From: Actinotignum timonense
GTDB lineage: Bacteria; Actinomycetota; Actinomycetes; Actinomycetales; Actinomycetaceae
DNA: 64,000 nt
Assembly: GCF_030216305.1 (NCBI RefSeq)
Contig: NZ_JASOKT010000001.1
Span: forward strand, 124,001 to 188,000
Direction of reading: 5' to 3'
Shown: one piece after another, positions 1-9,554 of the stretch
How the letters are laid out: every line of letters begins with the position of its first letter
Numbering within the stretch: position 1 is the first letter of the stretch
Position numbers and translations under genes: made by a program
Notes under the pieces: model-generated
Databases searched by the model: none
What the model saw: the letters and a program-made list of their open reading frames with translations, nothing else
What the model was told of the DNA's origin: nothing

Positions 1-545
1 CGTCGAAGTCTCCGGCGAAGACCTGGTCATCGGCGCGTCCGTAGGAGAAGACCTGCTCAGCATTCCCGCCAACGAGCGAGTTCTGGACGTAGAAGGTGTT
101 TCCGCGGCGCACCGCGAAAGTATCCTTGCCATCCCCGTCGAAGTCTCCGGCAAAGACCTGGTCATCGGCGCGTCCGTAGGAGAAGACCTGCTCAGCATTC
201 CCACCAACGAGCGAGTTCTGGACGTAGAAGGTATTCCCGCGACGCACCGCGAAAGTATCCTTGCCATCCCCATCGAAATCACCCACGAGGACTTCGTCAC
301 CTGCACGCCCATAGGAGAACACCTGCTCAGCATTCCCACCAACCAGCGAATTCTGGACGTAGAAGGTGTTTCCGCGGCGCACCGCGAAAGTATCCTTGCC
401 ATCCCCGTCGAAATCACCCACGTAGACCTCGTCACCAGCGCGCCCGTAAGAGAAGACTACGGAGGCAACGGTCGCCGTCCAGTTATTGGAGACGAAGAAG
501 GTATTGCCGTGCGCGGCCGGGGGAGTGGCCGGCTTGCTCGGCTCC
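1..545 (-). repeat. 135-bp tandem repeats encoding the DGDGKD units
   Basis: The block beginning at 1 recurs at 136, 271 and 406, an exact 135-base period (45 codons), with only scattered substitutions (for example [10 protein letters not shown] versus [10 protein letters not shown]). A diverged outermost unit, [11 protein letters not shown], reaches about 545 and joins the Pro-rich linker. Low divergence between units suggests recent expansion or ongoing homogenisation. The array continues left of the window, so copy number is unknown. Confidence 0.95.
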
Positions 546-3500
546 GCGCTCGGTTCCGGATCTTCGCTCGGCTCGGGCGCCGGAGGTTCGTCCGTGGGCT
601 CCACGCTCGGAGTAGGAACCGGGGTCGGTTCCGGAACGGGCGTGGGTTCCGGCTTGTCACTCGGGCTCGGCGCCGGCTCGGCCGGCTCCACCGAAGGCGT
701 CGGCACCGGAGCGGGCGTGGTCGGATCGACCGTCGGCTCAACACTCGGAGTCGGTGCGGGAGCAGGAGTCGTCGGCTCAACGCTCGGAGTCGGTGCGGGA
801 GCGCTCGGCTCCGGCTTCTCGCTCGGGGTAGGCTCCGGCGTGGGCGTCGGCTGCGGCGTTGTGCATTCCTTGACGCAGAAGGGGGCGGTTACGAAAGTTT
901 CTTCACTGGAGCTGCGGGTGAAACCGGGAAGGGTCTCACCGCTCGGCTCCGTTGTTCCCCCGCCGGTACCCTTCACGACCCGCAACTCGAAGACATAGCG
1001 ACCCGGGGCGGCCGCGGTGCGCGTCGTCGCCGAAGCAGATTCGAGGTAGGTACCGTCCCAGGCGAAGCGCCCCAGATCGGTACGGCCCACACCGTCCTCG
1101 CTATGCACCACGTTATTTTCCGAAACTGGGGCGCCCTTCGAGCCGTCCTCGTTGGCGTGGAAGACCCGGATCTCCAGCTTCTGTACCGGGGAATCAATAT
1201 GGTATTCCACCACCGGAACCGCGCCGTTGGTGTAGTCCATGGCGTAGGCGAAAAGCTCGGAATTGGGAGCGTTGGAGTACTGCGCACCCTTGTCCAGGCA
1301 CTCACCCTTGTAGATGGTGGCCGGGTTGGGGCAGGCAATGAGCTTGGTCAGCGAGGGCGGATCGTAGGCGAGTAGATTCGCCAAATCCGGGCGCTTCTGG
1401 GCGATATCCGGGCGAATATCCTTGACCTTCCACGTGGTGTGGAGGAATTGCAAAGCATTTTCGTAATCGCCCTTGAGGCCCGCAAAAGGCACCTGGTAGG
1501 TGGAATTATCATCGCCGTGGGCCACCACATAACCGCCGTAAATCGCGCCCTCGGGCACATTCGTCGGATCGGTGACCGAGACCTGTACCTGGGCATCCGC
1601 CCCGGGCTGCACCGTCACCTGCGCGGGGTTAATCGCCACCTGCGCATCGGTCCCGTTGTAGGTGGTGAAACGATCGTGCGGCCCGCTGGTGGCGCGCACG
1701 TGAGTATCCGCCGTGAAGGTGTAGGTGACGGACGCTGCCGAGGCGTTGTGCACGGTGAGCGTCGTCGTTTCCTGCACGTCCGAATCGCCCAGCGAAATCT
1801 TCGCGGGCGTGATCGCGGTGGGAGCCCCGCCGCCATTCGTGCCCGGTTCCGTGACCGCAGCGAGGGCCGCGGGCAGATTCACCAGGCCGGCACCCTGGCG
1901 GTGGGTAGCGAGCTTCGGGGCATCCGCGCTGCCGTCGACGGTGACCGGGTCGGCGGTATTCTGCAAGGCTGTGCGCACCTGGGCCGGCGTGAGCTTCGGG
2001 TTGGCTTGGAGCAGCAGGGCTGCGCTCCCGGCCACGTGCGGGGCGGCCATTGAGGTACCCGAAATCGTCTTCCACGAGGGCGTCACGGCATCATCAACCG
2101 GCCACGCGGAATAAATATTGCCGCCCGGGGCAACCACGTCCGGCTTGAGCTGGAGGTCCGCAGCTAGGCCCCAGGAGGAGAAGTCGGAAATTTTCCCGCC
2201 GGTGGGGGAGGTGGCTACTCGCTTGGCGTCCGTCCATTCCAGGCTGGCGTTTCCGGCGGCCGCGGCCTCTTCGAAGCGCTCGCCCTGTTCCTGGGTGACC
2301 GCGATGACCGGGATCGTTACGGCCGGGTTTCCGGCGATCGTTGCGTTAATGGTGCCGGGTTGGTTGTTATAGATGATGACCGCTGCGGCGCCGTCGTCCT
2401 GCGCGGCACGGGCCTTCTGGTAGAAGGTCGAGGTTCCGCGCGAGATAAGCACTGCTTTCCCGGTAAACGGTGTTCCGGGAAGATCAACGGCGCCGGTTTT
2501 TTGCCCTTCGGGATAGGCGACGACGTCGAGCCTACCCGCCGTGGGCACCGCGGGAGATTCTGTAACATTCTCAAATCCCTCAGGCCCGCCGTTGAACATA
2601 AATACCGGGCGCAGTACGTGGGTATTGTCCACGGAACCTACCGCGATAACCGAGGGGCCCACGGCCGGAGCACTACCGGAGAAAATACCCTTCGCACCGG
2701 AATTACCCTGGGAAGCCGTCACCACCACGCCGGCGGCAACGAGGTTTTCCGAGGCCACCGCGGTGGGGTAGTTAGGCCAGGTCGCGAAGGCCGCGCCGAT
2801 GGACATGTTGACAACGTCCATTTTGTCCCGCTGGGCGCGTTCGAGCGCGGAGAGAATCACTTCGGAGCTGGTGGAACCCGTGCATCCGAAAACGCGGTAA
2901 GCACCGATCACGGCATCGGGAGCCACGCCCTTGAACGTGCTTTCCGGGTCATTACCTGCGGCGATGCCGGCCACGTGCGAGCCGTGCCCGCCGCCGGCCC
3001 CGCAGTCATCAGGAAGAGCATCCGGGTGGGGGACCGGCTGGAAATTCGGGTCACTGCGATCCGTATTGAAGGAATCGCCCACGAAATCGTAGCCGGTTAC
3101 GATCTTGTCATTGGGGAAAGCACGCTCGCCCTTGACGCCGTTCCCGCCGAAAGCCGGGTGATCGATGGCCACGCCGGAATCAATGATTCCCACGCGCACG
3201 CCCTTGCCGGTGACGCCGAATTCCTCATTGGCTACGCTCGCGCCGGTCATATCCCGCGCGGAGTACATATCGGGGGTTTCGCCGGGGCGGTTCATTTCCG
3301 CGTCAGATTCAACTTCGGCAGGCCGTTCCACCGTGAGCACCGGGTAAACACCGATCACATTAGCGTCATTAACGTAGCGCGCTAGTTCCACCGAATCGGC
3401 TTCGACGGTCACGCCGTTCCACACGTGCTGGTAGGAGGTATCCACCTCGCCACCATCATCTTCGACCGTCTGGGTGAATTCCCGCTGCTCGCCCGCGATG

Positions 3501-3727
3501 CGGGCGGAGGAGCCACCTCGAATAAGAGGTTCGCTCTTGAGTTCAATAAACCATTTGCCGGTGAAATTCGGATCGCTTTCCGCCGCGGCAACGGTGGCGC
3601 GGATATCGAGGGGATCGTGCCCATCTGATTCCGTGGCCGCCGCGGTTGCGGGAGCGAGGGCGCCGCCAACGAGGGCGGCACACGCACAGGTGACGCTCAA
3701 GCGGCGCCAGCGTGGTTGCTCAGCCAT
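1..3727 (-). CDS. Secreted subtilisin-like (S8) serine peptidase with C-terminal 45-residue repeats, 3' end beyond window
   Basis: An extracellular protease. Residues 1-31 form a Sec signal peptide with a basic start and a hydrophobic core ending at ATAAA. An I9-type propeptide region follows (about 55-135). The S8 domain carries the full triad: Asp183 in GIIDSGV, His248 in GHGSHVAG and Ser559 in [11 protein letters not shown] (protease-associated) insert lies at about 370-490. A Fn3-like region follows, then a long Pro/Glu/Thr/Ser linker with repeated PTPSVEPT, which may span the cell wall. The C-terminus seen here is four or more near-identical 45-residue units with [17 protein letters not shown], an Asp-rich loop reminiscent of FG-GAP/VCBS-type calcium sites. 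The gene runs off the window at base 1, so no stop or wall anchor is visible. The start ATG at 3727 has AAGGA about 7 bases upstream. Function as a surface or secreted protease is well supported; the substrate is unknown. Confidence 0.93.
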   Translation of the reverse strand, partial: MAEQPRWRRLSVTCACAALVGGALAPATAAATESDGHDPLDIRATVAAAESDPNFTGKWFIELKSEPLIRGGSSARIAGEQREFTQTVEDDGGEVDTSYQHVWNGVTVEADSVELARYVNDANVIGVYPVLTVERPAEVESDAEMNRPGETPDMYSARDMTGASVANEEFGVTGKGVRVGIIDSGVAIDHPAFGGNGVKGERAFPNDKIVTGYDFVGDSFNTDRSDPNFQPVPHPDALPDDCGAGGGHGSHVAGIAAGNDPESTFKGVAPDAVIGAYRVFGCTGSTSSEVILSALERAQRDKMDVVNMSIGAAFATWPNYPTAVASENLVAAGVVVTASQGNSGAKGIFSGSAPAVGPSVIAVGSVDNTHVLRPVFMFNGGPEGFENVTESPAVPTAGRLDVVAYPEGQKTGAVDLPGTPFTGKAVLISRGTSTFYQKARAAQDDGAAAVIIYNNQPGTINATIAGNPAVTIPVIAVTQEQGERFEEAAAAGNASLEWTDAKRVATSPTGGKISDFSSWGLAADLQLKPDVVAPGGNIYSAWPVDDAVTPSWKTISGTSMAAPHVAGSAALLLQANPKLTPAQVRTALQNTADPVTVDGSADAPKLATHRQGAGLVNLPAALAAVTEPGTNGGGAPTAITPAKISLGDSDVQETTTLTVHNASAASVTYTFTADTHVRATSGPHDRFTTYNGTDAQVAINPAQVTVQPGADAQVQVSVTDPTNVPEGAIYGGYVVAHGDDNSTYQVPFAGLKGDYENALQFLHTTWKVKDIRPDIAQKRPDLANLLAYDPPSLTKLIACPNPATIYKGECLDKGAQYSNAPNSELFAYAMDYTNGAVPVVEYHIDSPVQKLEIRVFHANEDGSKGAPVSENNVVHSEDGVGRTDLGRFAWDGTYLESASATTRTAAAPGRYVFELRVVKGTGGGTTEPSGETLPGFTRSSSEETFVTAPFCVKECTTPQPTPTPEPTPSEKPEPSAPAPTPSVEPTTPAPAPTPSVEPTVDPTTPAPVPTPSVEPAEPAPSPSDKPEPTPVPEPTPVPTPSVEPTDEPPAPEPSEDPEPSAEPSKPATPPAAHGNTFFVSNNWTATVASVVFSYGRAGDEVYVGDFDGDGKDTFAVRRGNTFYVQNSLVGGNAEQVFSYGRAGDEVLVGDFDGDGKDTFAVRRGNTFYVQNSLVGGNAEQVFSYGRADDQVFAGDFDGDGKDTFAVRRGNTFYVQNSLVGGNAEQVFSYGRADDQVFAGDFD

Positions 3728-4136
3728 ACATATCCTTCCTGATAGCTGGCCGCTGGTCCGGGCATGGAAATATGAGCCCAGCTCAACGGCATGCCAGCAA
3801 TTTTGCCGAATATCTTAAATAATCAAAATTGATAGTCCAGAGTGTGAACGACCGGCGGAACAGAATGTGAGAGTGGAGAGCGGGCGAGCGGGGGGATCAG
3901 CAGGGGGGGCGAGCGGGGCTCACCGTCACCCTCGCGCGGCGTCGCCCGGCCGCGTTTTGACATAATGTACATTATCGGCAAGTAGTGCAAGGGCGCCGGA
4001 TTCCTGTCCAGCCCCTCTTTAAGGCGTCATGGCGCCCGATTCGGGGACGTAACCACCGGGGCCCGCGGCGTCGTCGTTAATATGGAAACGGAGAAACGTA
4101 ACGCGAGCAGACACGCTCGCGAGGAAGGACAGCACG
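3728..4136. other. Intergenic region between the subtilase and rbpA (divergent)
   Basis: About 400 bases without a convincing gene. It holds an AT-rich patch at about 3805-3835 that probably includes the subtilase promoter, a G-rich stretch at 3880-3920 with a repeated GCGAGCGGGG, a TTGACA hexamer abutting a perfect palindrome (3957-3975), and the rbpA ribosome-binding site GAGGAAGGA at 4121-4129. Confidence 0.6.
3957..3975. promoter_or_regulatory. TTGACA hexamer overlapping a perfect 14-bp palindrome, candidate operator
   Basis: TTGACA (3957-3962) is followed immediately by ATAATGTACATTAT (3962-3975), which equals its own reverse complement. A sigma-A -35 box fused to an AT-rich dyad in G+C-rich DNA is the layout of a repressor-controlled promoter. 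The expected -10 position (3979-3986) is only weakly matched, so the exact promoter is uncertain. The likely target is rbpA, about 170 bases downstream; the divergent subtilase is the alternative. Confidence 0.45.
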
Positions 4137-4490
4137 ATGGCTGAACGTTCGTTGCGCGGCATGCGCATCGGAGCTAATTCGCTCGAAACCGATGACAATG
4201 TGGTTTTTGTGGACCGCCAGCAGGTGAAATACCGCTGCAAGAACGGCCACGAATTTGGCGTGGCGATGGCGGTGGACGCCGAAGTTCCTACCGCGTGGAC
4301 CTGCCGCTGCGGCGTGGAAGCTGAGCTCATCGAAGGCGAAGGCGTGGACGACCGCAAGCCACCCAAGCCGGTGCGGACCCACTGGGATATGCTCCTGGAA
4401 CGCCGCAACGAAGATGAGCTCAAGGTGCTGCTGGAAGAACGCCTCGAGCTGCTGCGTGAAGGCAAGCTGCGGCTGCGGCGCAATCGCTAA
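4137..4490 (+). CDS. rbpA: RNA polymerase-binding protein RbpA
   Basis: An actinobacterial transcription factor that binds RNA polymerase and the principal sigma factor and stabilises open complexes. The 117-residue length is typical. The core domain has Cys34 and His38 (RCKNGH) and Cys56/Cys58 (CRCG), the zinc-type arrangement. The C-terminal sigma-interaction helix contains RTHWDMLLERR and a run of acidic/leucine residues. A strong GAGGAAGGA lies 7 bases before the ATG. It is a single-gene unit, convergent with ppm downstream. A palindrome with a TTGACA box lies upstream, but I do not see a clear sigma-R promoter of the Streptomyces type. Confidence 0.97.
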   Translation: MAERSLRGMRIGANSLETDDNVVFVDRQQVKYRCKNGHEFGVAMAVDAEVPTAWTCRCGVEAELIEGEGVDDRKPPKPVRTHWDMLLERRNEDELKVLLEERLELLREGKLRLRRNR

Positions 4491-4561
4491 TCGCGCTCAG
4501 TTCCGCGGCGTGCCGGCCGCGCGCTTCAGATTCGCGGCGCTGTACTCCACTACCGCGCCGC

Positions 4562-5332
4562 TCAGTCCCGCGGCCGGCGCAGCTGAGTAACCACGCGTTT
4601 CGCGAGATTGCCCAGCTGCCGCCCCCGCCGCGTGACGCCCATCACCGTGGTGCGCTTGAGGGATTCAGTGAAGACCGAGCCGGAGAGCTTCGACTCCCCC
4701 GCCTCGCGCTCCGAAAAAGTGATGGGCATTTCAACGATATGGCCCCCGCAGCGCGCCACGTGATCCGTCATATCGGTCTGGAAGAAATAGCCACGCGCTT
4801 CCACGGTGTCCAGGTTGAGGCGCTCGAGGATATCCGTGCGGTAGACGCGGTAGCCCGCGGTGGCGTCGCGCACCGGCAGCCCGAGCATCCCTTGAATATA
4901 AAGGTTACCCAGGCGCGAAAGCGCCTCCCGGGGCTTGGACCAGCCGTCAATTTTCCCGCCCCGCACGTAGCGCGAACCGATGACCAAATCCGGCGCATCG
5001 GACATCGCGGCGCGTTCGAGCAGCAAGGGCAGCTGTTCGGGATGATGCGAACCATCGGCGTCCATCTCCACCACGTGGCTGTAGCCGCGCTCCATGGCCC
5101 AGCCGAAAGCCGCGATATAGGCCCGCCCGAGCCCGTCTTTTTCGGTGCGGTGCAGCACGTGGATGTGCTCATCGCGCCCGGCCAGCTCATCTGCGATCTT
5201 CCCGGTACCGTCCGGTGAATTATCATCAACCACGAGGATATCCGCCTCGGGTACGGCCCGCCGGGCCCGCTCAATGATCCGCGGAAGATTCTCCGCCTCG
5301 TTGTACGTGGGAATCGTGATGAGAACGTGCAC
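4562..5332 (-). CDS. ppm: Polyprenol monophosphomannose synthase (GT2)
   Basis: Transfers mannose from GDP-mannose to polyprenyl phosphate, giving the lipid donor for lipoglycans and protein O-mannosylation at the membrane. The 256-residue GT2 domain starts HVLITIPTYNEAENLP, has DDNSPDG at 36-42 and the metal-binding DAD at 91-93 (MDADGSHHP), and ends in a basic tail. I chose the GTG at 5332: it lies two bases after the lnt stop, has AGAAAGG upstream, and gives the family N-terminus; the longer open frame only reads through lnt. In Mycobacterium tuberculosis Lnt and Ppm are domains of one protein; here they are two adjacent genes. Confidence 0.95.
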   Translation of the reverse strand: MHVLITIPTYNEAENLPRIIERARRAVPEADILVVDDNSPDGTGKIADELAGRDEHIHVLHRTEKDGLGRAYIAAFGWAMERGYSHVVEMDADGSHHPEQLPLLLERAAMSDAPDLVIGSRYVRGGKIDGWSKPREALSRLGNLYIQGMLGLPVRDATAGYRVYRTDILERLNLDTVEARGYFFQTDMTDHVARCGGHIVEMPITFSEREAGESKLSGSVFTESLKRTTVMGVTRRGRQLGNLAKRVVTQLRRPRD

Positions 5333-5334
5333 GA

Positions 5335-6960
5335 CTAACCTTTCTTCCAGCGCAGCCTTGCGTACCACACCCATGCTATACCGCCAGCCGCGGCCGCCGC
5401 AGCCAGAAGTCCGTCCCGGTAGTACGGGTAGAAACGCGCCGCCGGCGTGAGACCTTCGTGCAGGGCGACCGTGGTGGTATGCGCTGCTTGCGTCCACGGT
5501 TCGGTGCGTTCGCGTACCGCACCATTTGTTTCGACGACGCCGGAAATTCCCACGGTGGAAACCTGGAGCGCAATACGCTGGTATTCGACCGCCCGGAAAC
5601 GAACCATATCGAATTGTTGGGCCGATTCGGCACTATCCCCGAATGACGCATTATTGGTGGCCACCACATAAAGTTGGGCGCCCTGGCGGATTGCCTCAGA
5701 TCCTACATCTCCCAGCGCCACTTCGAAACAAATGGGTGTGGCCAGGCGCACGGTAGTACCCTGCGCGCCCGTGGTGCCGGTTTCGCCACCGGCGGGGCTC
5801 TCTGCCGGGGCTGGCTCCTCCACTGGCGCGCGCTCCCCCACCGGAATATCAAGAACCGCCGGTGTGGTGCCGGCCCGCATATCAACGGAGACCAGATCAA
5901 CGGCGGAGCTGAATTTGCGGAAGAAATCCCGGTAGGGCATATATTCCCCGAAGGGAACCGGATGCTGCTTGCTGTAAACAGCGCTTACCTCTCCCCCGGT
6001 CTCCGTGGGCAGGTAGACAACAAGGTCATTGGTACGGCTGACTGCTTGCCCGGTGGCATCGCGCTCATAGGATTGGGTACCCAAGAGCAGCGGGACACCC
6101 AGGTAGGTGGAGGTTTCGCTGACCAGGGCGCGGGCGCGCGGGTGTTCGCGAATATCGTGGTCGGAGGCGGATTCCGGCCATACCACCAGGTCCACATCCC
6201 CCGGGGTAATTGCGCGGGTGGCGGCGCTGAGATTCTCGGTCACGGTGAGAGCTTGATCGCGGCCCTCGGGAAGGCTGCCCGCCCGCGGGACGATCCCCTG
6301 CGCGTAGCCGATGCGCAGCGAACCGGTGGGCGCGGTGGCGGGAAGCGGAAGCGCCCAGGGTAGGGCGAAGAGTAGTGCTGCGCTGAGGGCTAGACTCGCC
6401 CCCGCGAAGAGCCGCCCGCTGCGCACCCGCATCAGGGCCAGGCTGAGGGCGGCCCCGCAGATGACCACCGCGGCGGAGACCAGCATGGTGGAACCCCAGG
6501 GTGCTAGCCGCACCAGCGGGCTATCTACCTGAGAAAAGGCGAGGGTTCCCCAGGCGATACCGCCGAAGGGCCATAGGGAGCGGGCCAGTTCCGCGCCTGC
6601 CCACACCAGGGCTACCGCGGGGAGGTAGATAAGCGGGCAGCGGGTCCAGCGCGCCCGGCACATAGCGCTCCAGGTGGCCACCACCAGCCCGGTAAACAGT
6701 GCTTGCGAAAAAGCGAGGGCGAGTTGGGGAATGAGAGCCCCGGAGGCTTCCCCGGCCCAGGAAAAATGCAGGGAGAAAAATATGCATCCGGAAAGGAGTC
6801 CGTATCCGAAGCCGGCGCTGGGGCGGCAGTGTGCCGCAACGAGGAGAAGCAATGCGATACTCACCGGTGCGAGGATCCCGTAGCTCAGGGGCGGGAAGGA
6901 TGCGAAAAGCCCGAGCCCGGCCAACACCGCGCCGCACAGCCGCAAGAGAACACCGCTCAC
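5335..6960 (-). CDS. lnt: Apolipoprotein N-acyltransferase
   Basis: Adds the N-terminal acyl chain to lipoproteins in the membrane. At 541 residues it has several hydrophobic segments over 1-210, then a carbon-nitrogen hydrolase domain with the catalytic triad Glu263 (WPESAS), Lys331 (YSKQHPVPFGEY) and Cys411 (TPICFE). A Pro/Glu/Gly-rich insertion lies at about 377-402, just before the catalytic Cys. It starts with GTG in a 4-base GTGA overlap with the helY stop, and ends two bases before ppm. The window encodes several lipobox proteins that could be substrates. Confidence 0.95.
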   Translation of the reverse strand: MSGVLLRLCGAVLAGLGLFASFPPLSYGILAPVSIALLLLVAAHCRPSAGFGYGLLSGCIFFSLHFSWAGEASGALIPQLALAFSQALFTGLVVATWSAMCRARWTRCPLIYLPAVALVWAGAELARSLWPFGGIAWGTLAFSQVDSPLVRLAPWGSTMLVSAAVVICGAALSLALMRVRSGRLFAGASLALSAALLFALPWALPLPATAPTGSLRIGYAQGIVPRAGSLPEGRDQALTVTENLSAATRAITPGDVDLVVWPESASDHDIREHPRARALVSETSTYLGVPLLLGTQSYERDATGQAVSRTNDLVVYLPTETGGEVSAVYSKQHPVPFGEYMPYRDFFRKFSSAVDLVSVDMRAGTTPAVLDIPVGERAPVEEPAPAESPAGGETGTTGAQGTTVRLATPICFEVALGDVGSEAIRQGAQLYVVATNNASFGDSAESAQQFDMVRFRAVEYQRIALQVSTVGISGVVETNGAVRERTEPWTQAAHTTTVALHEGLTPAARFYPYYRDGLLAAAAAAGGIAWVWYARLRWKKG

Positions 6961-9554
6961 ATGAGCTCCGATCGTCGCATGAGGTCACGAGCCTGGCGCG
7001 CGATATCGCTCAGCCAGGTTCCTTCGGTTGCTACCGTGACCTGCCCGAGGACGTCGATAATACGGCGCGCGGCGGAAATGAAATCCCCTGCGGTCATGCG
7101 GGCTGATTCTAGGCAGGCTTCCAAGCCCACTCCCCCGGCCCAGGCCGCGAACACGTCCGCGCAGCCCGGGCTGAGATCCGGGGTGCGGGTAATCCCGTAT
7201 GTAAGTTCCAGAGATTGCAGGTATTGGACTTCCGCGCGCGCTACGCGGGCGGCATCAACAAGCCGGGCCTCTCGCGGCAGCGCACTGCCCAGCCGGTCAT
7301 CGGCCAAAAACATGGAGACCCATCCGGCTAGGGCAGGTGCGTCCAGGCTACCTTCGGGGAGTTGCGCCAAGCACTGGTACATGAGCAGGTCGGCTTCGGT
7401 GTGCAGTTCGCGTAATTGCGCGGCACCCGGGCCCATGCGGATGGCGTCATTATCACCCTGGAGCACCCCCACTTCGCGTAGGACGGCAGCCGTGGCATCA
7501 AATTCCCGCCCCGCCGAATCGGTGAAGGCCGCTATGCGCTGATCGATTTCCTCGATGCGGTGGTGCAGCGAGACCCACGTTTGGGCCTCATCGAGGTGGG
7601 CGTACAGATGCGGGCAGGAAGCTACCGGATGCGCAGCAACTTTGGGATCGCGCGGGGTGGCGAAACGCGCCCAGGATGCCAGCAGATCCCGGTCGATTCC
7701 CAGATCGGCGCGCCCACCCACCAGGTCGAGAATATCTTCGGCGATCTGCTCGCGCACCGTCGGCTTTTTGGTGGACATCCCGAAAGGCACCGTGACCGGG
7801 CCAATTTCGCGCATCTCCGAGGCAAGGGAATCTTCATACAGCCAGGCCAGGTCCCCGAACCAATCGATCACGCGCACGCGGTCCGGGGCGGCAGAAAGCA
7901 CCAGGGCGTAAACGAGATCGGTGCCAATCGCGTAAGCGTACACGTAGCCCTGGCGCACAGCCGCGAAACTCTTTGCTATGCGCTCCCGATAGCGCCGTTT
8001 CGCGGCTTTACGTTCGGCTTTTGCGGCTCGCCCGGCATTCCCGCGCAGGCGCAGATAGTCAAGCAGATCACCGCGCGAGCAACTCAAGCGGGTTTCTTCG
8101 GTTTCCACCCGGCGTTGAATCCGGGCGCGCCGCGCCGCCAGGCCGCCCAGTTCCGCATTGCGTTGGAATTGCGCGAAGGACCGGCCCATCAGATCGCGCG
8201 CCGCCGCGTAGCTCATGCGAGCCAGCAAATTCGTCACGGTGTTATAGGAGGGCTGGAAAGCAGAGATGAGGGGCTCGACCCGCCCCGAAGCCAGATCTGC
8301 CAGATGCTCCGGATCGGTTTCCGAGTCAGCCAGGACTACCCCGTAGCCCACGGTATCGCGCCCGCGCCGCCCGGCCCGCCCGATGAGCTGGGTGTATTCG
8401 GTGGCGTTCAGGTCCACGAAACCGTGCCCGTCCCAGCGCTGGAGCTCCTCCAGAACCACCGTGCGGACCGGCATATCGATACCGAGAGCCAGGGTGCCGG
8501 TAGCGTAAACAATGCTGAGGAGCCCGCGTTCCATAAGGCGCTCGGTTAGCTCTTTGATCGCGGGGAAAACCCCGGCGTGATGGGCCCCGTAGCCGCGCTC
8601 CAGCGCCGCGGCAGCCCGCTCAAAATGCACGGCCCGCCGATCCGATTCCGTGAGCGTTTCGCGCAGGGCCGCGATTTCTTGTCTAATCTCCGCACGCTGG
8701 GCGCGGGTGGTAAGAACTTCGTTATGGCGCAGCAAAGCTTCAACCGCTTTATCACAGCCTTTGCGGGAAAAAATAAATTCGATAGCCGGGAGCATGCCCC
8801 GCTCGCCGAGCTTGTCGATAATGGCACGGCGCTCGCGATCCGAGACCCGTTTTTTACGTTCCGCGCTGCGCCGGTCGAGCGCATTGACGAGGGCCGGATC
8901 GGGCTCCAAGGTGTCTGCGCGGTAGAGCGGGAAGAGTTTGCGACCCACATTAACGTATTGCGCGAGGGGAACGGGCCGTTTCGTGGATACCACGACGTCC
9001 GTTGGCCCGCGCACGGAGCGCATCCACGCCGCGAGTTCCTCAGTATTGGCCACTGTGGCGGAGAGCGCCGCCAAACGCACGTGATCGGGCAGCGATAAAA
9101 TCGTTTCTTCCCATACCGGCCCGCGATCAGGATCGGCCAAAAAATGCACTTCGTCCAGAACCGCGTAGCCCACGTCAAGGATATCCGGGGATTCGTGCAG
9201 CAGCATATTGCGCAGCACTTCGGTGGTCACCACCAGAATCTGCGCTTCGCGATTAATACTCTGGTCCCCGGTGAGCAGCCCCACCTGCTCCTCACCGATT
9301 TCTCGCGCCAGTTCGGCGTATTTTTGGTTGGAAAGCGCTTTTATTGGTGCGGTATAGATACATTTTTTCGACGACGCTAAAGCCAGATACACCGCGTAGT
9401 GGGCCACCACTGTTTTCCCCGAACCGGTAGGTGCGCATACCAGCACATCATGGCCGCGTCCCAAAGCCGCGCAGGCCTCCAGCTGGAAATCATCGAGGTG
9501 GATCCCGCGGCTAGCGTAGCTTTCCCGATAGTCCTCGAGTAGCAGATCCGTCAT
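6957..9554 (-). CDS. helY: Ski2/Mtr4-like superfamily 2 RNA helicase HelY
   Basis: An 865-residue DExH helicase of the actinobacterial HelY type. Motifs in order: Q-region FQLEAC, Walker A APTGSGKT (41-48), TAPIKALSNQK, DEVH (133-136), SATVAN, a long insertion, and motif VI QLIGRAGRRG. The C-terminal half matches the helical/DSHCT-like portion of the family. It overlaps pafC by ATGA and lnt by GTGA, so it sits inside the pafB-pafC-helY-lnt-ppm unit. In mycobacteria helY is also near pafBC, with tatA/tatC between; those are absent here. The exact RNA substrate in actinobacteria is not settled. Confidence 0.93.
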   Translation of the reverse strand: MTDLLLEDYRESYASRGIHLDDFQLEACAALGRGHDVLVCAPTGSGKTVVAHYAVYLALASSKKCIYTAPIKALSNQKYAELAREIGEEQVGLLTGDQSINREAQILVVTTEVLRNMLLHESPDILDVGYAVLDEVHFLADPDRGPVWEETILSLPDHVRLAALSATVANTEELAAWMRSVRGPTDVVVSTKRPVPLAQYVNVGRKLFPLYRADTLEPDPALVNALDRRSAERKKRVSDRERRAIIDKLGERGMLPAIEFIFSRKGCDKAVEALLRHNEVLTTRAQRAEIRQEIAALRETLTESDRRAVHFERAAAALERGYGAHHAGVFPAIKELTERLMERGLLSIVYATGTLALGIDMPVRTVVLEELQRWDGHGFVDLNATEYTQLIGRAGRRGRDTVGYGVVLADSETDPEHLADLASGRVEPLISAFQPSYNTVTNLLARMSYAAARDLMGRSFAQFQRNAELGGLAARRARIQRRVETEETRLSCSRGDLLDYLRLRGNAGRAAKAERKAAKRRYRERIAKSFAAVRQGYVYAYAIGTDLVYALVLSAAPDRVRVIDWFGDLAWLYEDSLASEMREIGPVTVPFGMSTKKPTVREQIAEDILDLVGGRADLGIDRDLLASWARFATPRDPKVAAHPVASCPHLYAHLDEAQTWVSLHHRIEEIDQRIAAFTDSAGREFDATAAVLREVGVLQGDNDAIRMGPGAAQLRELHTEADLLMYQCLAQLPEGSLDAPALAGWVSMFLADDRLGSALPREARLVDAARVARAEVQYLQSLELTYGITRTPDLSPGCADVFAAWAGGVGLEACLESARMTAGDFISAARRIIDVLGQVTVATEGTWLSDIARQARDLMRRSELM

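Noticed and set aside
2360-3385. Long open frame on the plus strand opposite the subtilase
   Set aside because: It is antisense to a protein with clear catalytic motifs; long antisense frames are expected in high-G+C coding DNA. The same applies to 22084-23310, 37522-38841, 44387-46132, 52643-54286 and 54784-56127.
4534-4561. GCGGCGC/GCGCCGC hairpin between rbpA and ppm as a terminator
   Set aside because: Only 7 pairs, a 14-base loop and no T-run on either strand.
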